Assembly: GCF_010882125.1 (NCBI RefSeq)
Contig: NZ_JAAGVZ010000003.1
Coordinates: 62,001-126,000, forward strand
DNA: 64,000 nt
Direction of reading: 5' to 3'
Source of the DNA: Peribacillus alkalitolerans
GTDB lineage: Bacteria > Bacillota > Bacilli > Bacillales > DSM-1321
A program made the translations under genes and the position numbers. Shown here piece after piece: positions 34,327 through 42,993 of the stretch (positions are counted from its first letter, which is position 1; each line of letters begins with the position of its first letter). The notes beneath the pieces are model-generated. The model had not been told where the DNA came from and made no database searches. It worked only from the letters and a program-made list of their open reading frames with translations.

Positions 34327-35691
34327 ATGCGGGAAAAGAAATTTGAAGAGGTCTATGATTATATGGTCCATCGAATTAATGGTGGCGATTGGAATGCAGA
34401 AGAAAAACTTCCTTCTATTCGTGAGCTTGCGAAGGAGCTTCAAGTTCACCGACTAACTGTCTTCAAAGCGTACCAACGCCTTAAAGAAGAAAAAAAGGTG
34501 TTTGTGAAGGATAAGTCAGGGTATTACATCCTCCCCCCATCTAATGGGAGTTCAGATTTTCCATTTATCCAAAGTCATTTATCAGACATTCATCAGCTAC
34601 AGGTGAAGTACCAATTTTCTCAAGCTGTAATTGATCCAAACCTGCTTCCGAACCATTACTTTTCAGAGTATGTGAAAAAAGTATTTGATATGTACCCTAA
34701 GGTATTAGGAACGTATTCTACCGTCCAAGGGGATGCAGAATTAAGGAATGTTCTAACCGATTATTTAATGAAAAGACATCGACTATTTGTTACTGTAGAT
34801 GAATTATTGATTACATCTGGTGCCCAACAAGCTATCAACTTAATTGCTCAAGCATTCATAAGACCGAGGGATACGGTGTTCATTGAACGTCCAACGTACA
34901 GTGCAGCTATCGATATCTTCCGTCACTTACATGCTACCATTGTTCCTATTGATATTCGGTCAAGTGGTTTTGACCTGGATTTGATAGAGGAGCTTATGAA
35001 ACAACATAAGCCTAGGCTCTTCTATATGAATCCAACCTTTCACAACCCGACGGGCTTTTCAGTGCCTGCAGAACAGCGAAAGCGATTGGTCGAGCTTGCA
35101 GAAATCTATAATTGCCTCATAGTTGAGGATGATCCATTTCATGATATCTTTTTTGACAAGGAGCCTCCACCACCCTTTTTCACATATGATTCAGAAGGGT
35201 ATGTTATATACATCCGAAGCTATAGCAAGTACGTAGCCCCTGGCTTACGTATTGCAGTAGTAGCGAGTCGCCATCCACTTATGAAAGTTCTTTTAACAGC
35301 AAAATCGCTATCTGATAATGGATCTCCTTTACTGAATCAAAAAATGTTCCTCCATTACTTCACTTCAGAAAGGATGCAGCTGCATTTGGAAAAACTTCGT
35401 ACTGCACTGCACATTCGTAAAGAAGTAATGGAGGACACCCTTGCTGATACAGGTTGGGAATGGATAAGCCCAAACGGAGGACTCAACCTATGGGTTAAGC
35501 TACCTGAAGGGGTAAATACAAAAACACTCCTAACAAAAAGCTTGGAGCATTCCATATCGTTCGTTCCAGGAACGATTTGTGACCCATCTCAGGAGATGGA
35601 TTCTTGGATTCGGCTTAGCTATTCTTTTTTGAATGAGAAGCAAATAGTAGAGGGTTTGGAACGGTTAAAGAATGTGGCCAAAGTAAGATAA
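34327..35691 (+). CDS. MocR-type regulator (GntR HTH fused to PLP aminotransferase domain)
   Basis: 454 residues. The N-terminal winged HTH of the GntR family (residues about 8-72, with LPSIRELAKELQVHRLTVFKAYQRL) is fused to a fold-type I aminotransferase with the PLP motifs FHNPTG, VEDDPFHD and the Schiff-base Lys in SYSKYVAPGLRIA. Such regulators sense an amino acid, PLP or a related ligand. The target is probably the divergent EamA transporter. Start at 34327 after GGGAGGGCATTTTG; a TTG one codon earlier is less likely. Confidence 0.9.
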   Translation: MREKKFEEVYDYMVHRINGGDWNAEEKLPSIRELAKELQVHRLTVFKAYQRLKEEKKVFVKDKSGYYILPPSNGSSDFPFIQSHLSDIHQLQVKYQFSQAVIDPNLLPNHYFSEYVKKVFDMYPKVLGTYSTVQGDAELRNVLTDYLMKRHRLFVTVDELLITSGAQQAINLIAQAFIRPRDTVFIERPTYSAAIDIFRHLHATIVPIDIRSSGFDLDLIEELMKQHKPRLFYMNPTFHNPTGFSVPAEQRKRLVELAEIYNCLIVEDDPFHDIFFDKEPPPPFFTYDSEGYVIYIRSYSKYVAPGLRIAVVASRHPLMKVLLTAKSLSDNGSPLLNQKMFLHYFTSERMQLHLEKLRTALHIRKEVMEDTLADTGWEWISPNGGLNLWVKLPEGVNTKTLLTKSLEHSISFVPGTICDPSQEMDSWIRLSYSFLNEKQIVEGLERLKNVAKVR

Positions 35692-35795
35692 GGTGCTAAA
35701 TTTTTCTATTCTTAAATGGTCTAAATTATATGGTGAACATATATTTTATATGAAGGATTATGTGTCACATCCCATATGAAATAGGTGAGAGCCAT

Positions 35796-36014
35796 ATGTA
35801 TGTTGTGTATTACTACGAAAATAAAAACCAGTTATTAAATCAGCTGCTAAAACGAGTTCCTACAGTTGGTGAAAATTTAACGATTAAGGGTCGTAAAGCA
35901 AAAGTAACCAGAGTAAATAGTATTGATGAAAGAAAATTTCAAGTGCAGGTAACTCTGGAGCCTATTCAAAAGGCAAAAATTAGCTTAGAGGATCTTAAAA
36001 AAAGAAGAAGATAA
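35796..36014 (+). CDS. Small basic conserved hypothetical protein
   Basis: 72 residues from MYVVYYYENKN, with GGTGAG eight bases upstream; an in-frame start at 35760 would add 12 residues but has no ribosome site. Beta-type centre (VGENLTIKGRKAKVTRVNSI) and very basic C terminus (EDLKKRRR), which resembles a small KOW/SH3-like RNA-binding protein. Role unknown. Confidence 0.7.
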   Translation: MYVVYYYENKNQLLNQLLKRVPTVGENLTIKGRKAKVTRVNSIDERKFQVQVTLEPIQKAKISLEDLKKRRR

Positions 36015-36122
36015 ACAAATAATGGACGTACTCATCATTTTTTACTGAAAGATAAAAAAAGTTAAGTTTGGGTTTTACTCTAGGAATAATGACATGTTGT
36101 TTAACAATTATTAAAGAAAAGA

Positions 36123-36150
36123 AGAGGAGTGGAATATCCACTCCTTTTAT
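36123..36150 (+). terminator. Intrinsic terminator
   Basis: AGGAGTGG-AATAT-CCACTCCT followed by TTT, about 110 bp after the 72-aa gene. Confidence 0.75.
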
Positions 36151-36234
36151 CACGAAATGCTTTTGATTTTTTATTACGACAAATTATATTTTAATTGACT
36201 CTGATAAAGGATAGTGTTGATTTTTTATCTGTGA

Positions 36235-36305
36235 AAAAAGCCGGTTGTTATACCGGTTTTTTGATTTTCTTCTTTAACTAAAGCCCCCTTCAACAGCTTG
36301 TTTAT
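36235..36305 (-). repeat. Composite terminator repeat (copy A)
   Basis: On the minus strand GGGGGCTTTAGTTAAAGAA is followed by an intrinsic terminator AACCGGTATAACAACCGGCTTTTTT. The conserved GGGGGC-TTTAGTT block plus a variable hairpin is the same layout as at 46202, 46919, 49400 and 51985. Confidence 0.5.
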
Positions 36306-36416
36306 CTAGAAAGAGAAACGCTTCTAGCCATGGATTGGTCATTGTATCGTTCAAGCTTTCAACACCAAGTTTCTTGGCAAGTTGAACGACATCTGAAATT
36401 GTATTCCCAAATATAG
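36274..36416 (-). pseudogene. C-terminal remnant of an unknown gene beside the first phosphoesterase
   Basis: An open minus-strand frame (NTISDVVQLAKKLGVESLND, then TNPWLEAFLFLDKQAVEGGFS and stop) runs directly out of the 110-bp-type repeat and hairpin, with no start. It appears to be the tail of a gene whose front was replaced when the phosphoesterase module arrived. Family not recognised. Confidence 0.4.
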
Positions 36417-36515
36417 AGCGTCCCGCTGCAAATATTTTGCAGCGGGAACTCATTTCATCAAAGTTTAAATCTAATCCCTTGAGCGTATCGTAATTGTGTT
36501 AATGTATCGCTCGCG
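36417..36515. repeat. Partial copy of the 110-bp hairpin repeat
   Basis: Contains GAGCGTCCCGCTGCAAATAT with its inverted TTTGCAGCGGG arm, then CATCAAAGTTTAAATCTAAT and CGTAATTGTG, the same order as the units at 59101-59345. It stops where the unknown gene remnant begins, marking a recombination breakpoint. Confidence 0.75.
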
Positions 36516-36535
36516 CTAAAGGTTACAGTGACATC

Positions 36536-39500
36536 TTAATTGACTGAGCCGCTTGGCGCATTGTCCGTTGTCGTAGGCGGTTGTTGATCACTTAATTGCC
36601 TTACTTCGTCCTGAGTCAACGGGAGGTCAAATACGCGTACGTCGTCCAGCAGTCCATTGTAACCTTCTGCGCCGGTTTCTGTGGCTCCCAGCACGATTTT
36701 ATCCGTCACAGTCGGAAGCGGTCCGAGATTCGTTGTATCGCTTGCAACTAAGTTACCGTCGATATAAATCTTCATCCCCGTTGAATGATCGTAGGAAGCC
36801 ACATAATGATGCCAATTGTTATCGTTGTAGGTCCATGGAAAATACAACGCTTTATAACTGGATGAAGCAATGGGCCAATGGGCCGTGCGAGCTTGACCGC
36901 CTGCCAACTGAAGGGCCGTGAAACGATTACTGTTACGGAAAATGCTCGTTGTGTTGGTTGCAGGCTGAGAAGTCTTAAACCAAAACGAAACGGACTCGTC
37001 ACCTGTTTTATTCAAAGTTGCCGAAGAGTTGAACTCGGCCCTTGATCCGCCGCTGAAAGCAAGCGCTCCGCCGTTGCCCGAATCGGTCCATCTCGGGTTG
37101 TTAACCAGATTTCCGGTGTTGCCGTTGCCTGAAGAATCGCCGACGGTTGTACCAGATCCTTCATCGAACTTCCAGTGGGCTACTAGTTCGGCAGCCCTTG
37201 CAGATACGCTAATGCTTGTTGTCAATGGAACGCTATTCGGGTTTGTGACTCCAATAGGCAGAGTTACTTTTCCTGTTACCGTGAAGGTCTGCGCCGTCGT
37301 GGCAGTTGGATCGTAGCTTGCACTATTTACATCCCAATTCACAGTGGCATCCACATTTCCCCCATCGGTTACAAGGGCTACTTTAGCAGGCAATCCAAGA
37401 GCTTCCGCTGTCTTCGCCGTTCCGATGGCCACTGTTACCGGTGCGATCGCAGTGATGCTGTTCAATTTTTTTTCTTGAACCTCTGTCAATTCAAACCAGC
37501 GAAAAACCCAAAAAGGTTGAGTTACATTCAGCCTTATTTTATGTGAGCCTTCACTCAGTCTGACCGTTTCGGATTTAATGGCATAGTTGTCCCAATTCCC
37601 AGTTGAGAATGAGGTTCTCGTTTGAGGTACTCCATCTACCTCGAATTCAACCTCTCCCGTTCTACCCGGTGCTGTTCCCACCTTGTAATCTAATTGATAG
37701 AATCCCGATTTTGCCACATCTACGTTATATTCCATCCAGTCGTCTTTTTCTAAATAATTCACTCGAAATGCGGGTCCGCCATCATTAGTCCCTTGATATC
37801 TAAATACTTGACCCTGTTTCTTATTGTAGTTTGCAGCTTCTATCCTTCCTGGCACCGATGCTGAACCAGGCAATTCATCTAAAATATTTACCTTAAAGCT
37901 GGCTGTCTTTCCACCTACAGTCACAGTCACTGCCACTCCTTCTTTAAGAGTGGAACTATCAAAGCCGGTAATATGATCACCCGTTACGTTCTCCACTTTT
38001 GTTGTTCCATCGCTGTAAGTGCCTGTCACAACCAGCCCATTTAAAAGAAGCGCATCTGCATACAGGTAATTCAACTTTGTTGGCAGATTAGTTATTTCGA
38101 TGCTTTGCAACTTAACGTTAGAAGTCTCGTTGGCAATTGCCATGATCTGATCGGTAGACAATGCTTGATTGTAAACCCTTACTGCATCAATACGTCCATT
38201 GAAGCTTTGTTCGCCTCTACTGTCCGCACCGATATACGTTCCCGTTGTTGGCTTAGAAGGATCTGTTGTATTATTGGTTACCGGGCTGCTCTTGCCATTG
38301 ATATAAAGCTCCCAGGTGCCGTTTCTTCTTGCCGCAGTAATATTGGTCCATTGTCCTGGAGTCAAAGCAGTCTGCGATCCCAGGATCGTTTGCCCGTCGA
38401 TCGCGATTGCTACCTTATCTCCCTTGTCATGATCCAGCACGATGGAATAACCGTTGCTAAGGCCATCGCCATTGGATAAGATCTGCTGCGATCCCGAAGT
38501 TGCGCCATTCCACTTCACCCAGGCTGTTAGCGTTAAATTGTTCTGTTTGTTGGATACAAGATCTGCACTTGCATAATTACCGTCAGCACCGTTCAGGCTG
38601 AGCGAAGCGGAACCTTCCATTTTATCCGTCTTATCATAGGCAGCACTTCCATGCAAAGTTGCATTAATCCCACTCTTGATACTGTCGTTGCCATTGCCGT
38701 TAAATCCCCACATATTTTTGGGATCTTTACTATCCATAATTTGGACTTTATCTATGTTCACGCCCGCTGCGTTGCCATCGCTTTGTATGACGATCTTGTT
38801 ATTTGGACCCGGATTCAGCTCAACAGGTACCGCCAATTCGTTATACAAGCTCATGCTTCCGGTAGTCGGAAAGCTGAGCGTCTGTACTTTGGCCCCATTT
38901 ACATATATTCCCTTGGTAGCATTGGCAGCATCGGTAGCATACCTTATTTTCAATATTTTATTGCCGCCAGAAGCTCCTCCGTCAACCTTGAGCGACTCGA
39001 TATATGCTTTTCCATTGTTCATATTCACATACTTGCCGCCGGACGGATTTATGTCGTCGCCAGAGGTTGCATATGCGAACACACTATCCTCGGCTTCATA
39101 CATGCCGGTTGTATTCGGGTGCAGACTCATAGTACCTTCCCATATGGTTTTTTGTGTAGTTACATCCCTTCCCTTTATATGCACCTTGTCTTTATATACA
39201 TCAAACATCATAGCTTGACTATTTAAAACGGCACCGTCTCTTAATGCAGTAAATCTATTGGTGTACATGTTGCCTTGTATCTTAACATCGTCGTGAAGAT
39301 GCCCTGTTGTTAAAATAGCCTGTGGATATTTTTCGAGGATATTTCTGAACTTCTGTTCCTGTATCATATTTTGACCATAATTATCCGAATATGACTTGGA
39401 TACGGTCTGGTAAATAGGATTATGCGTGAACACAAAAATCGGCTTGTCCGTTTCAGCATTTTCAGCAAGCTTGCTTTCAAACCAGGCTAACTGTTCGTCA

Positions 39501-40000
39501 GACATATATGCGATATTGGACGGCTTCTTATCAAACCCTAAAAATAAGAAGTCATAGCCTTGTATTTCCCGGTGGTAATACACCTTATTTTCTGGTATTC
39601 CTGCCTTTTCTATAAATCTGTTCTTCGCTACATTATAATCCGACTGCCAATCATATTCATGATTTCCCATTGTATAATGCACCGGCGGATGATCTTTTAC
39701 AGAATCGATAGCATTTCTTATGGCGTCATATTCACCGCTATTCCCGAGATTGGTTATATCTCCGACTAAAACGATTGCACTAGCATTATTATTTTTAGCA
39801 TCCGTTACAGCTTTAGCCGTTTTACCCGTATCGCTATGCGTGTCCGACATTGACATGAAGCTGAAGATAGGTTCTTCCGTAGTGTTTTCTGTCACTGATG
39901 CAGAGCTTTCTGCCGAAGTACTGCCTACTACACCCGTCAGGGCTACATTCACCAGCATGAGTGATAGAAATGGCTTTTTTAACCTTTTAAGAAATAGCAT
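36536..40000 (-). CDS. Large secreted calcineurin-like metallophosphoesterase with CBM6, LamG and Ig-like modules (copy 1)
   Basis: 1154 residues. Signal peptide (1-30, cleaved near STSA-ES). The metallophosphoesterase core has complete metal motifs: D53-x-H55, GD at 80-81, GNHE at 112-115, H193 and GHLH at 233-236. It is followed by a CBM6/35-like domain (about 295-420), a LamG domain (430-630), an Ig-like Big domain (640-715), a CBM6 (720-845), a second Ig-like segment (850-940) and a second LamG (945-1130). There is no LPXTG, SLH or other anchor. Just past the TAA the same frame continues with DVTVTFSASD, a repeat domain found in such proteins, so the original was longer. It probably cleaves phosphate esters on polysaccharide-bound substrates outside the cell. 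Confidence 0.88.
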   Translation of the reverse strand: MLFLKRLKKPFLSLMLVNVALTGVVGSTSAESSASVTENTTEEPIFSFMSMSDTHSDTGKTAKAVTDAKNNNASAIVLVGDITNLGNSGEYDAIRNAIDSVKDHPPVHYTMGNHEYDWQSDYNVAKNRFIEKAGIPENKVYYHREIQGYDFLFLGFDKKPSNIAYMSDEQLAWFESKLAENAETDKPIFVFTHNPIYQTVSKSYSDNYGQNMIQEQKFRNILEKYPQAILTTGHLHDDVKIQGNMYTNRFTALRDGAVLNSQAMMFDVYKDKVHIKGRDVTTQKTIWEGTMSLHPNTTGMYEAEDSVFAYATSGDDINPSGGKYVNMNNGKAYIESLKVDGGASGGNKILKIRYATDAANATKGIYVNGAKVQTLSFPTTGSMSLYNELAVPVELNPGPNNKIVIQSDGNAAGVNIDKVQIMDSKDPKNMWGFNGNGNDSIKSGINATLHGSAAYDKTDKMEGSASLSLNGADGNYASADLVSNKQNNLTLTAWVKWNGATSGSQQILSNGDGLSNGYSIVLDHDKGDKVAIAIDGQTILGSQTALTPGQWTNITAARRNGTWELYINGKSSPVTNNTTDPSKPTTGTYIGADSRGEQSFNGRIDAVRVYNQALSTDQIMAIANETSNVKLQSIEITNLPTKLNYLYADALLLNGLVVTGTYSDGTTKVENVTGDHITGFDSSTLKEGVAVTVTVGGKTASFKVNILDELPGSASVPGRIEAANYNKKQGQVFRYQGTNDGGPAFRVNYLEKDDWMEYNVDVAKSGFYQLDYKVGTAPGRTGEVEFEVDGVPQTRTSFSTGNWDNYAIKSETVRLSEGSHKIRLNVTQPFWVFRWFELTEVQEKKLNSITAIAPVTVAIGTAKTAEALGLPAKVALVTDGGNVDATVNWDVNSASYDPTATTAQTFTVTGKVTLPIGVTNPNSVPLTTSISVSARAAELVAHWKFDEGSGTTVGDSSGNGNTGNLVNNPRWTDSGNGGALAFSGGSRAEFNSSATLNKTGDESVSFWFKTSQPATNTTSIFRNSNRFTALQLAGGQARTAHWPIASSSYKALYFPWTYNDNNWHHYVASYDHSTGMKIYIDGNLVASDTTNLGPLPTVTDKIVLGATETGAEGYNGLLDDVRVFDLPLTQDEVRQLSDQQPPTTTDNAPSGSVN

Positions 40001-40002
40001 AA

Positions 40003-40119
40003 TTAAACCTCCTGTAATTCTTTGTAATACTCAATATGAAATGGCCTTTTGTCATTTTGCTTAGTCCGTTTTTGTATGTAGAATTTCGTCTGTTGCCTTT
40101 TCCATTCCACTCTTTTCAT
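40003..40119 (-). CDS. 38-aa leader peptide overlapping the phosphoesterase ribosome site
   Basis: MKRVEWKRQQ through YYKELQEV, with a near-ideal ribosome site AAAGGAGGGGAGAAAA. Its stop TAA is two bases before the phosphoesterase ATG, and its codons for Gln-Glu-Val contain that gene's AGGAGG site, so translation of the two should be coupled. The peptide is very basic and aromatic. In the second copy of the module (62780) the same start and first ten codons exist, but an insertion breaks the frame. Confidence 0.6.
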   Translation of the reverse strand: MKRVEWKRQQTKFYIQKRTKQNDKRPFHIEYYKELQEV

Positions 40120-40381
40120 TTTTTCTCCCCTCCTTTTGCCTTTTAATAATTTTGAATAAAAATACGAGGCAATGAACATTGTTTTTTAGTAATGCGGTCG
40201 TGTCCCTTGCCAGAAAGAAGCGTATCATGGTTCGAAATATTTAATATATTCCACAAATCTACATACCGTATTAAGTAAAACTTAAAATGACTTATAGATA
40301 CTACTAGCAATGCAATTTAATCTCTTTGCCCCAGAACCCATTTATGAAACTTTTACATTAGATTTACTCTCTATTAAAATT

Positions 40382-40523
40382 TGCCACTTACAATTTAGTA
40401 AAAAAGGAACGCCACTATTTAAGTAACGGGTTCACTTTTGGGATACAAAATAAAAAATAATACGATAAATCACAGATTAAATCGCAGAATATAAACAAAT
40501 GAATTCGCAATATAAATCACATC
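40382..40523. other. Edge of the duplicated phosphoesterase module
   Basis: The sequence upstream of phosphoesterase 1 matches that upstream of phosphoesterase 3 until about 40405 (AATTTAGTAAAAAAG, also at 63062-63076). Beyond this point the two differ, so the duplicated unit ends here. Confidence 0.6.
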
Positions 40524-40561
40524 AAAAAAGGCTTGGAGAAATCTCTCCAAGCCTAATTTTT
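40524..40561 (-). terminator. Intrinsic terminator
   Basis: AGGCTTGGAGA-N3-TCTCCAAGCCT with TTTTTTG on the minus strand, downstream of the DUF4871-like remnant. Confidence 0.75.
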
Positions 40562-40582
40562 ATTGCACATTATTGAAGTCGT

Positions 40583-40699
40583 TTAATTATCCTTAACATC
40601 TATAACTAATGTATCAAATAACTTCCCATCAATATAAACTAAGAGTGCCCATTTCCCTGTTTCTGGTAGAACGACATTTGAAGTTTCATCAGGTGGCTT
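40583..40699 (-). pseudogene. C-terminal remnant of a DUF4871/Ig-like lipoprotein gene
   Basis: A minus-strand frame ending in TAA reads PPDETSNVVLPETGKWALLV, then YIDGKLFDTLVIDVKDN, the closing strands typical of Bacillus DUF4871-type extracellular domains. It starts at a stop codon, and the front of the gene is frameshifted or lost. Confidence 0.45.
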
Positions 40700-40849
40700 C
40701 TAGCATGAGCACGCTCTTATTAGCACAACTAACTGAGGCTCCTCCTTTTGAGTCAATGATACCAAGGAAATTTGCTTACATGAATGATTTTGGAGTGAAA
40801 ATAATAGACAAAGAAAGGAATTGGAAAAGATGAGAACTAACAATAGATA

Positions 40850-41023
40850 TTAGAAAAACCAATTCCGACAGCAATGGCGACGGCGACGGCGACAACAATC
40901 TCTGTCATCGAACCTGTCAAACCTAAAGTTTCTTCTTCTATCACAATCTCTGTCTCTGTCAAAAATACCAAATACATCATCTCTGTCCCTACGATGACGA
41001 CAGCATCTAAATCCAAAAAACAT
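40850..41023 (-). CDS. Arg/Asp/Cys-rich small protein
   Basis: 57 residues from the ATG eight bases after CGGAG (a GTG three codons earlier is possible). MFFGFRCCRHRRDRDDVFG is followed by alternating Arg-Asp pairs and three Cys-Cys pairs, ending RHCCRNWFF. Aromatic ends with a charged zipper-like middle suggest a small structural, perhaps spore-associated, protein held by disulfides or metal. No family recognised. Confidence 0.6.
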   Translation of the reverse strand: MFFGFRCCRHRRDRDDVFGIFDRDRDCDRRRNFRFDRFDDRDCCRRRRRHCCRNWFF

Positions 41024-41368
41024 ATTAATCACTCCGTTATTTTATTATTAATTTCCTAATACTATATGTAGAATAAGGACAAGTTGCTTGAGACATTAAC
41101 CTAGGCATAATGCATTGTGTATTCGACTAGAATTGTAGTTTTCCGTTCCGAATTCACAATCTAGTTATTCGGCAAATAAATGAACAAAGAAAGACACAGA
41201 AGCAATTTATAAAAAGTCGAAAGCCTTTTCCCGGACTTGTACCTGCACTAAACGGTATTGTCCACTTTTTAAAAAAATTTTTACTTCCTCAAAAGTAAAT
41301 TCATCCTTCGCTTCGGAAGTTAACAATGAAGCCGACCTCTAATTGGGCCGGCATTTTATATAAACATA

Positions 41369-41521
41369 TTAGCAGTACGTTGGATATCCATATGCTGGAG
41401 CAATTCCGACTGGACCGCAGCATTCACCACCAACAAAAGCAGCACCTACTATTATTAAAAGAATAAACAAAACAACAATTAAAGCAAAACCACTACTGCC
41501 TCGATGATCAAAATCTGACAT
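41369..41521 (-). CDS. YjcZ-like small sporulation-type membrane protein
   Basis: 50 residues. The segment [19 protein letters not shown] is the signature hydrophobic stretch of the YjcZ/YjcM small proteins of Bacillus, followed here by [21 protein letters not shown] with three cysteines. AAAGGAGCTG lies before the ATG. YjcZ-type proteins are produced late in sporulation; the molecular role is unknown. Confidence 0.8.
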   Translation of the reverse strand: MSDFDHRGSSGFALIVVLFILLIIVGAAFVGGECCGPVGIAPAYGYPTYC

Positions 41522-41803
41522 AAAAAACAGCTCCTTTTAGAAATTAAAGGAAATATTACAATGGGTAAGATTATAATATGCTCGAGATAGGTAAATGACA
41601 CGAAATAAGGGCTAATCCAAAAGGGGAAAAAACTTTCTTTTCTGTTAAGTTTAAATAATAACAATTGTAGGCTACTTGGAGGTCCTTTTATTAAACTATC
41701 TGGCCCGATTATTGAAGAACGTCTTCATGTACTTAGTTTATTCGAGTTTGAATATAACATCTTGTTTGTGAATAATTTCACTTAAACTAAACTGCCCCGT
41801 TTG

Positions 41804-42034
41804 TTAAAGAAGAAACGTGCAGTAACTTTTTGTTTCAGCCAATTTCTTTTTTGCTCTAATTAATGTACTTTTACTCATTCCAGTTAAATCTTCAACTTGC
41901 TTATATGAGTGTGATTCTAATAAACCTAGAGCATGTGATATTTGTTTTTTACTGTACACATTTGGTCTTCCCTCTCTAAAATCCTCTCGCTGCTTTGCAA
42001 TTGCTTTTCCCTCTTGAGATAACGGTAGTTGCAA
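41804..42034 (-). pseudogene. C-terminal fragment of a serine recombinase (resolvase)
   Basis: 76 residues matching only the end of a resolvase/invertase: [20 protein letters not shown], then the HTH_7 DNA-binding region [20 protein letters not shown] and [18 protein letters not shown]. The N-terminal catalytic domain with its Ser is absent and the upstream DNA does not encode it. A relic of a transposon or plasmid. Confidence 0.75.
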
Positions 42035-42159
42035 TACACCCTCAACCCCTATGCCATCTATAAATCCTATTTTATTCCCATTCGAAAACCAGATTTATTC
42101 GAGGACGAACAATCTTGCACATTTTCTAAAAAACAAAAATCTACTACGACTATATTAAT

Positions 42160-42232
42160 AAAGTGACCTTTTTGAGGTCACCTTAAGTTATTAGTTAGTC
42201 TTATTCCATTAAACTCCCCGATTGATTAGTTA
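42160..42232 (-). repeat. Composite terminator repeat (partial copy)
   Basis: Minus strand: CGGGGAGTTTAATGG (42213-42230 region) followed by terminator AAGGTGACCTCAAAAAGGTCACTTT (42184-42160). Same layout as the other copies but degraded. Confidence 0.4.
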
Positions 42233-42282
42233 CAATGATTTCAAAACTTGGTATGTAACTCAATCCTTATTCCATAAAAATG

Positions 42283-42314
42283 ACGCTTTCCTTATTCCTG
42301 GAAAGCGCCCTTTA
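42283..42314. terminator. Terminator-like hairpin
   Basis: GACGCTTTCC-N8-GGAAAGCGCC followed by TTTATT on the plus strand. Confidence 0.6.
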
Positions 42315-42470
42315 TTGGAAGATCGTACACTAATATTCTGCACTGTATTAGAGCTTAAAGATATTGCAGAAAAGCCCCCGATTGCTAATCCCATACCTTG
42401 AAATAGAACATTTAAAAAATATAGGTGGCTTCTCATAAATTTATGAAATTCCTAAAACTAAAATCAATGA

Positions 42471-42835
42471 TGGGAAATAATAAAACAGGAATTAGTGGGT
42501 CAGACTGTTTTAAAACTAGAACTAGTTTATAAGCTCAAAGACAGAAAACCCTATGAAGTGGTAAGAATTATTTTTGATAAAAGCACTTTTGAAGAAAATG
42601 GAATTTATGATTATAGGGAAGAATCCTTATCTGATGAAGGTATTAGGTTTTATCTTACGCATTGAGTAATAGTGATTATCCTTTGCTGATTCCCAAAGCA
42701 CCTGTACTGCCAACAGATACGGAAAAAAGGGTTCTCAAAGATTACTTTAACCTAAAAACCCTGATTTACTTAAATATGATCCCCATGCTATAGAACTTGC
42801 AATAGCAAAAGAAAAAAACGGCATGAGGAAAACTT
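42471..42835 (+). pseudogene. Remnants of one or two unknown genes
   Basis: 42471-42665 is a protein-like frame without a start (WEIIKQELVGQTVLKLELVY, then KPYEVVRIIFDKSTFEENGI) ending in TGA. From about 42675 comes DYPLLIPKAPVLPTDTEKRV followed, after a frameshift, by KNPDLLKYDPHAIELAIAKE and stop. No family recognised; the region is clearly decayed coding DNA. Confidence 0.4.
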
Positions 42836-42883
42836 AAAGAAAAAGAAAGAATCACATAAAAGGAAATCATAACCAATCAAAAT

Positions 42884-42913
42884 AAAACTCTACTATTATT
42901 AGTAGAGTTTTTG
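42884..42913. terminator. Intrinsic terminator
   Basis: AAAACTCTAC-N8-GTAGAGTTTTT, downstream of the minus-strand cysteine hydrolase gene and of the remnants above. Confidence 0.75.
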
Positions 42914-42993
42914 ATTTACTGGATAGCGCACTTTTCTTGAATAAGCCAGAAGCTTGTATATTGGAAAAAGTGAGTTATTAATAGGCTGCGAAT

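Noticed and set aside
38651..39226. Long plus-strand frames inside the phosphoesterase genes (also 54403-54927 and 61227-61769)
   Set aside because: They lie antisense to genes with intact domains and arise from GC-rich codon use; they have no ribosome sites, and the paralogous loci show the same shadow.
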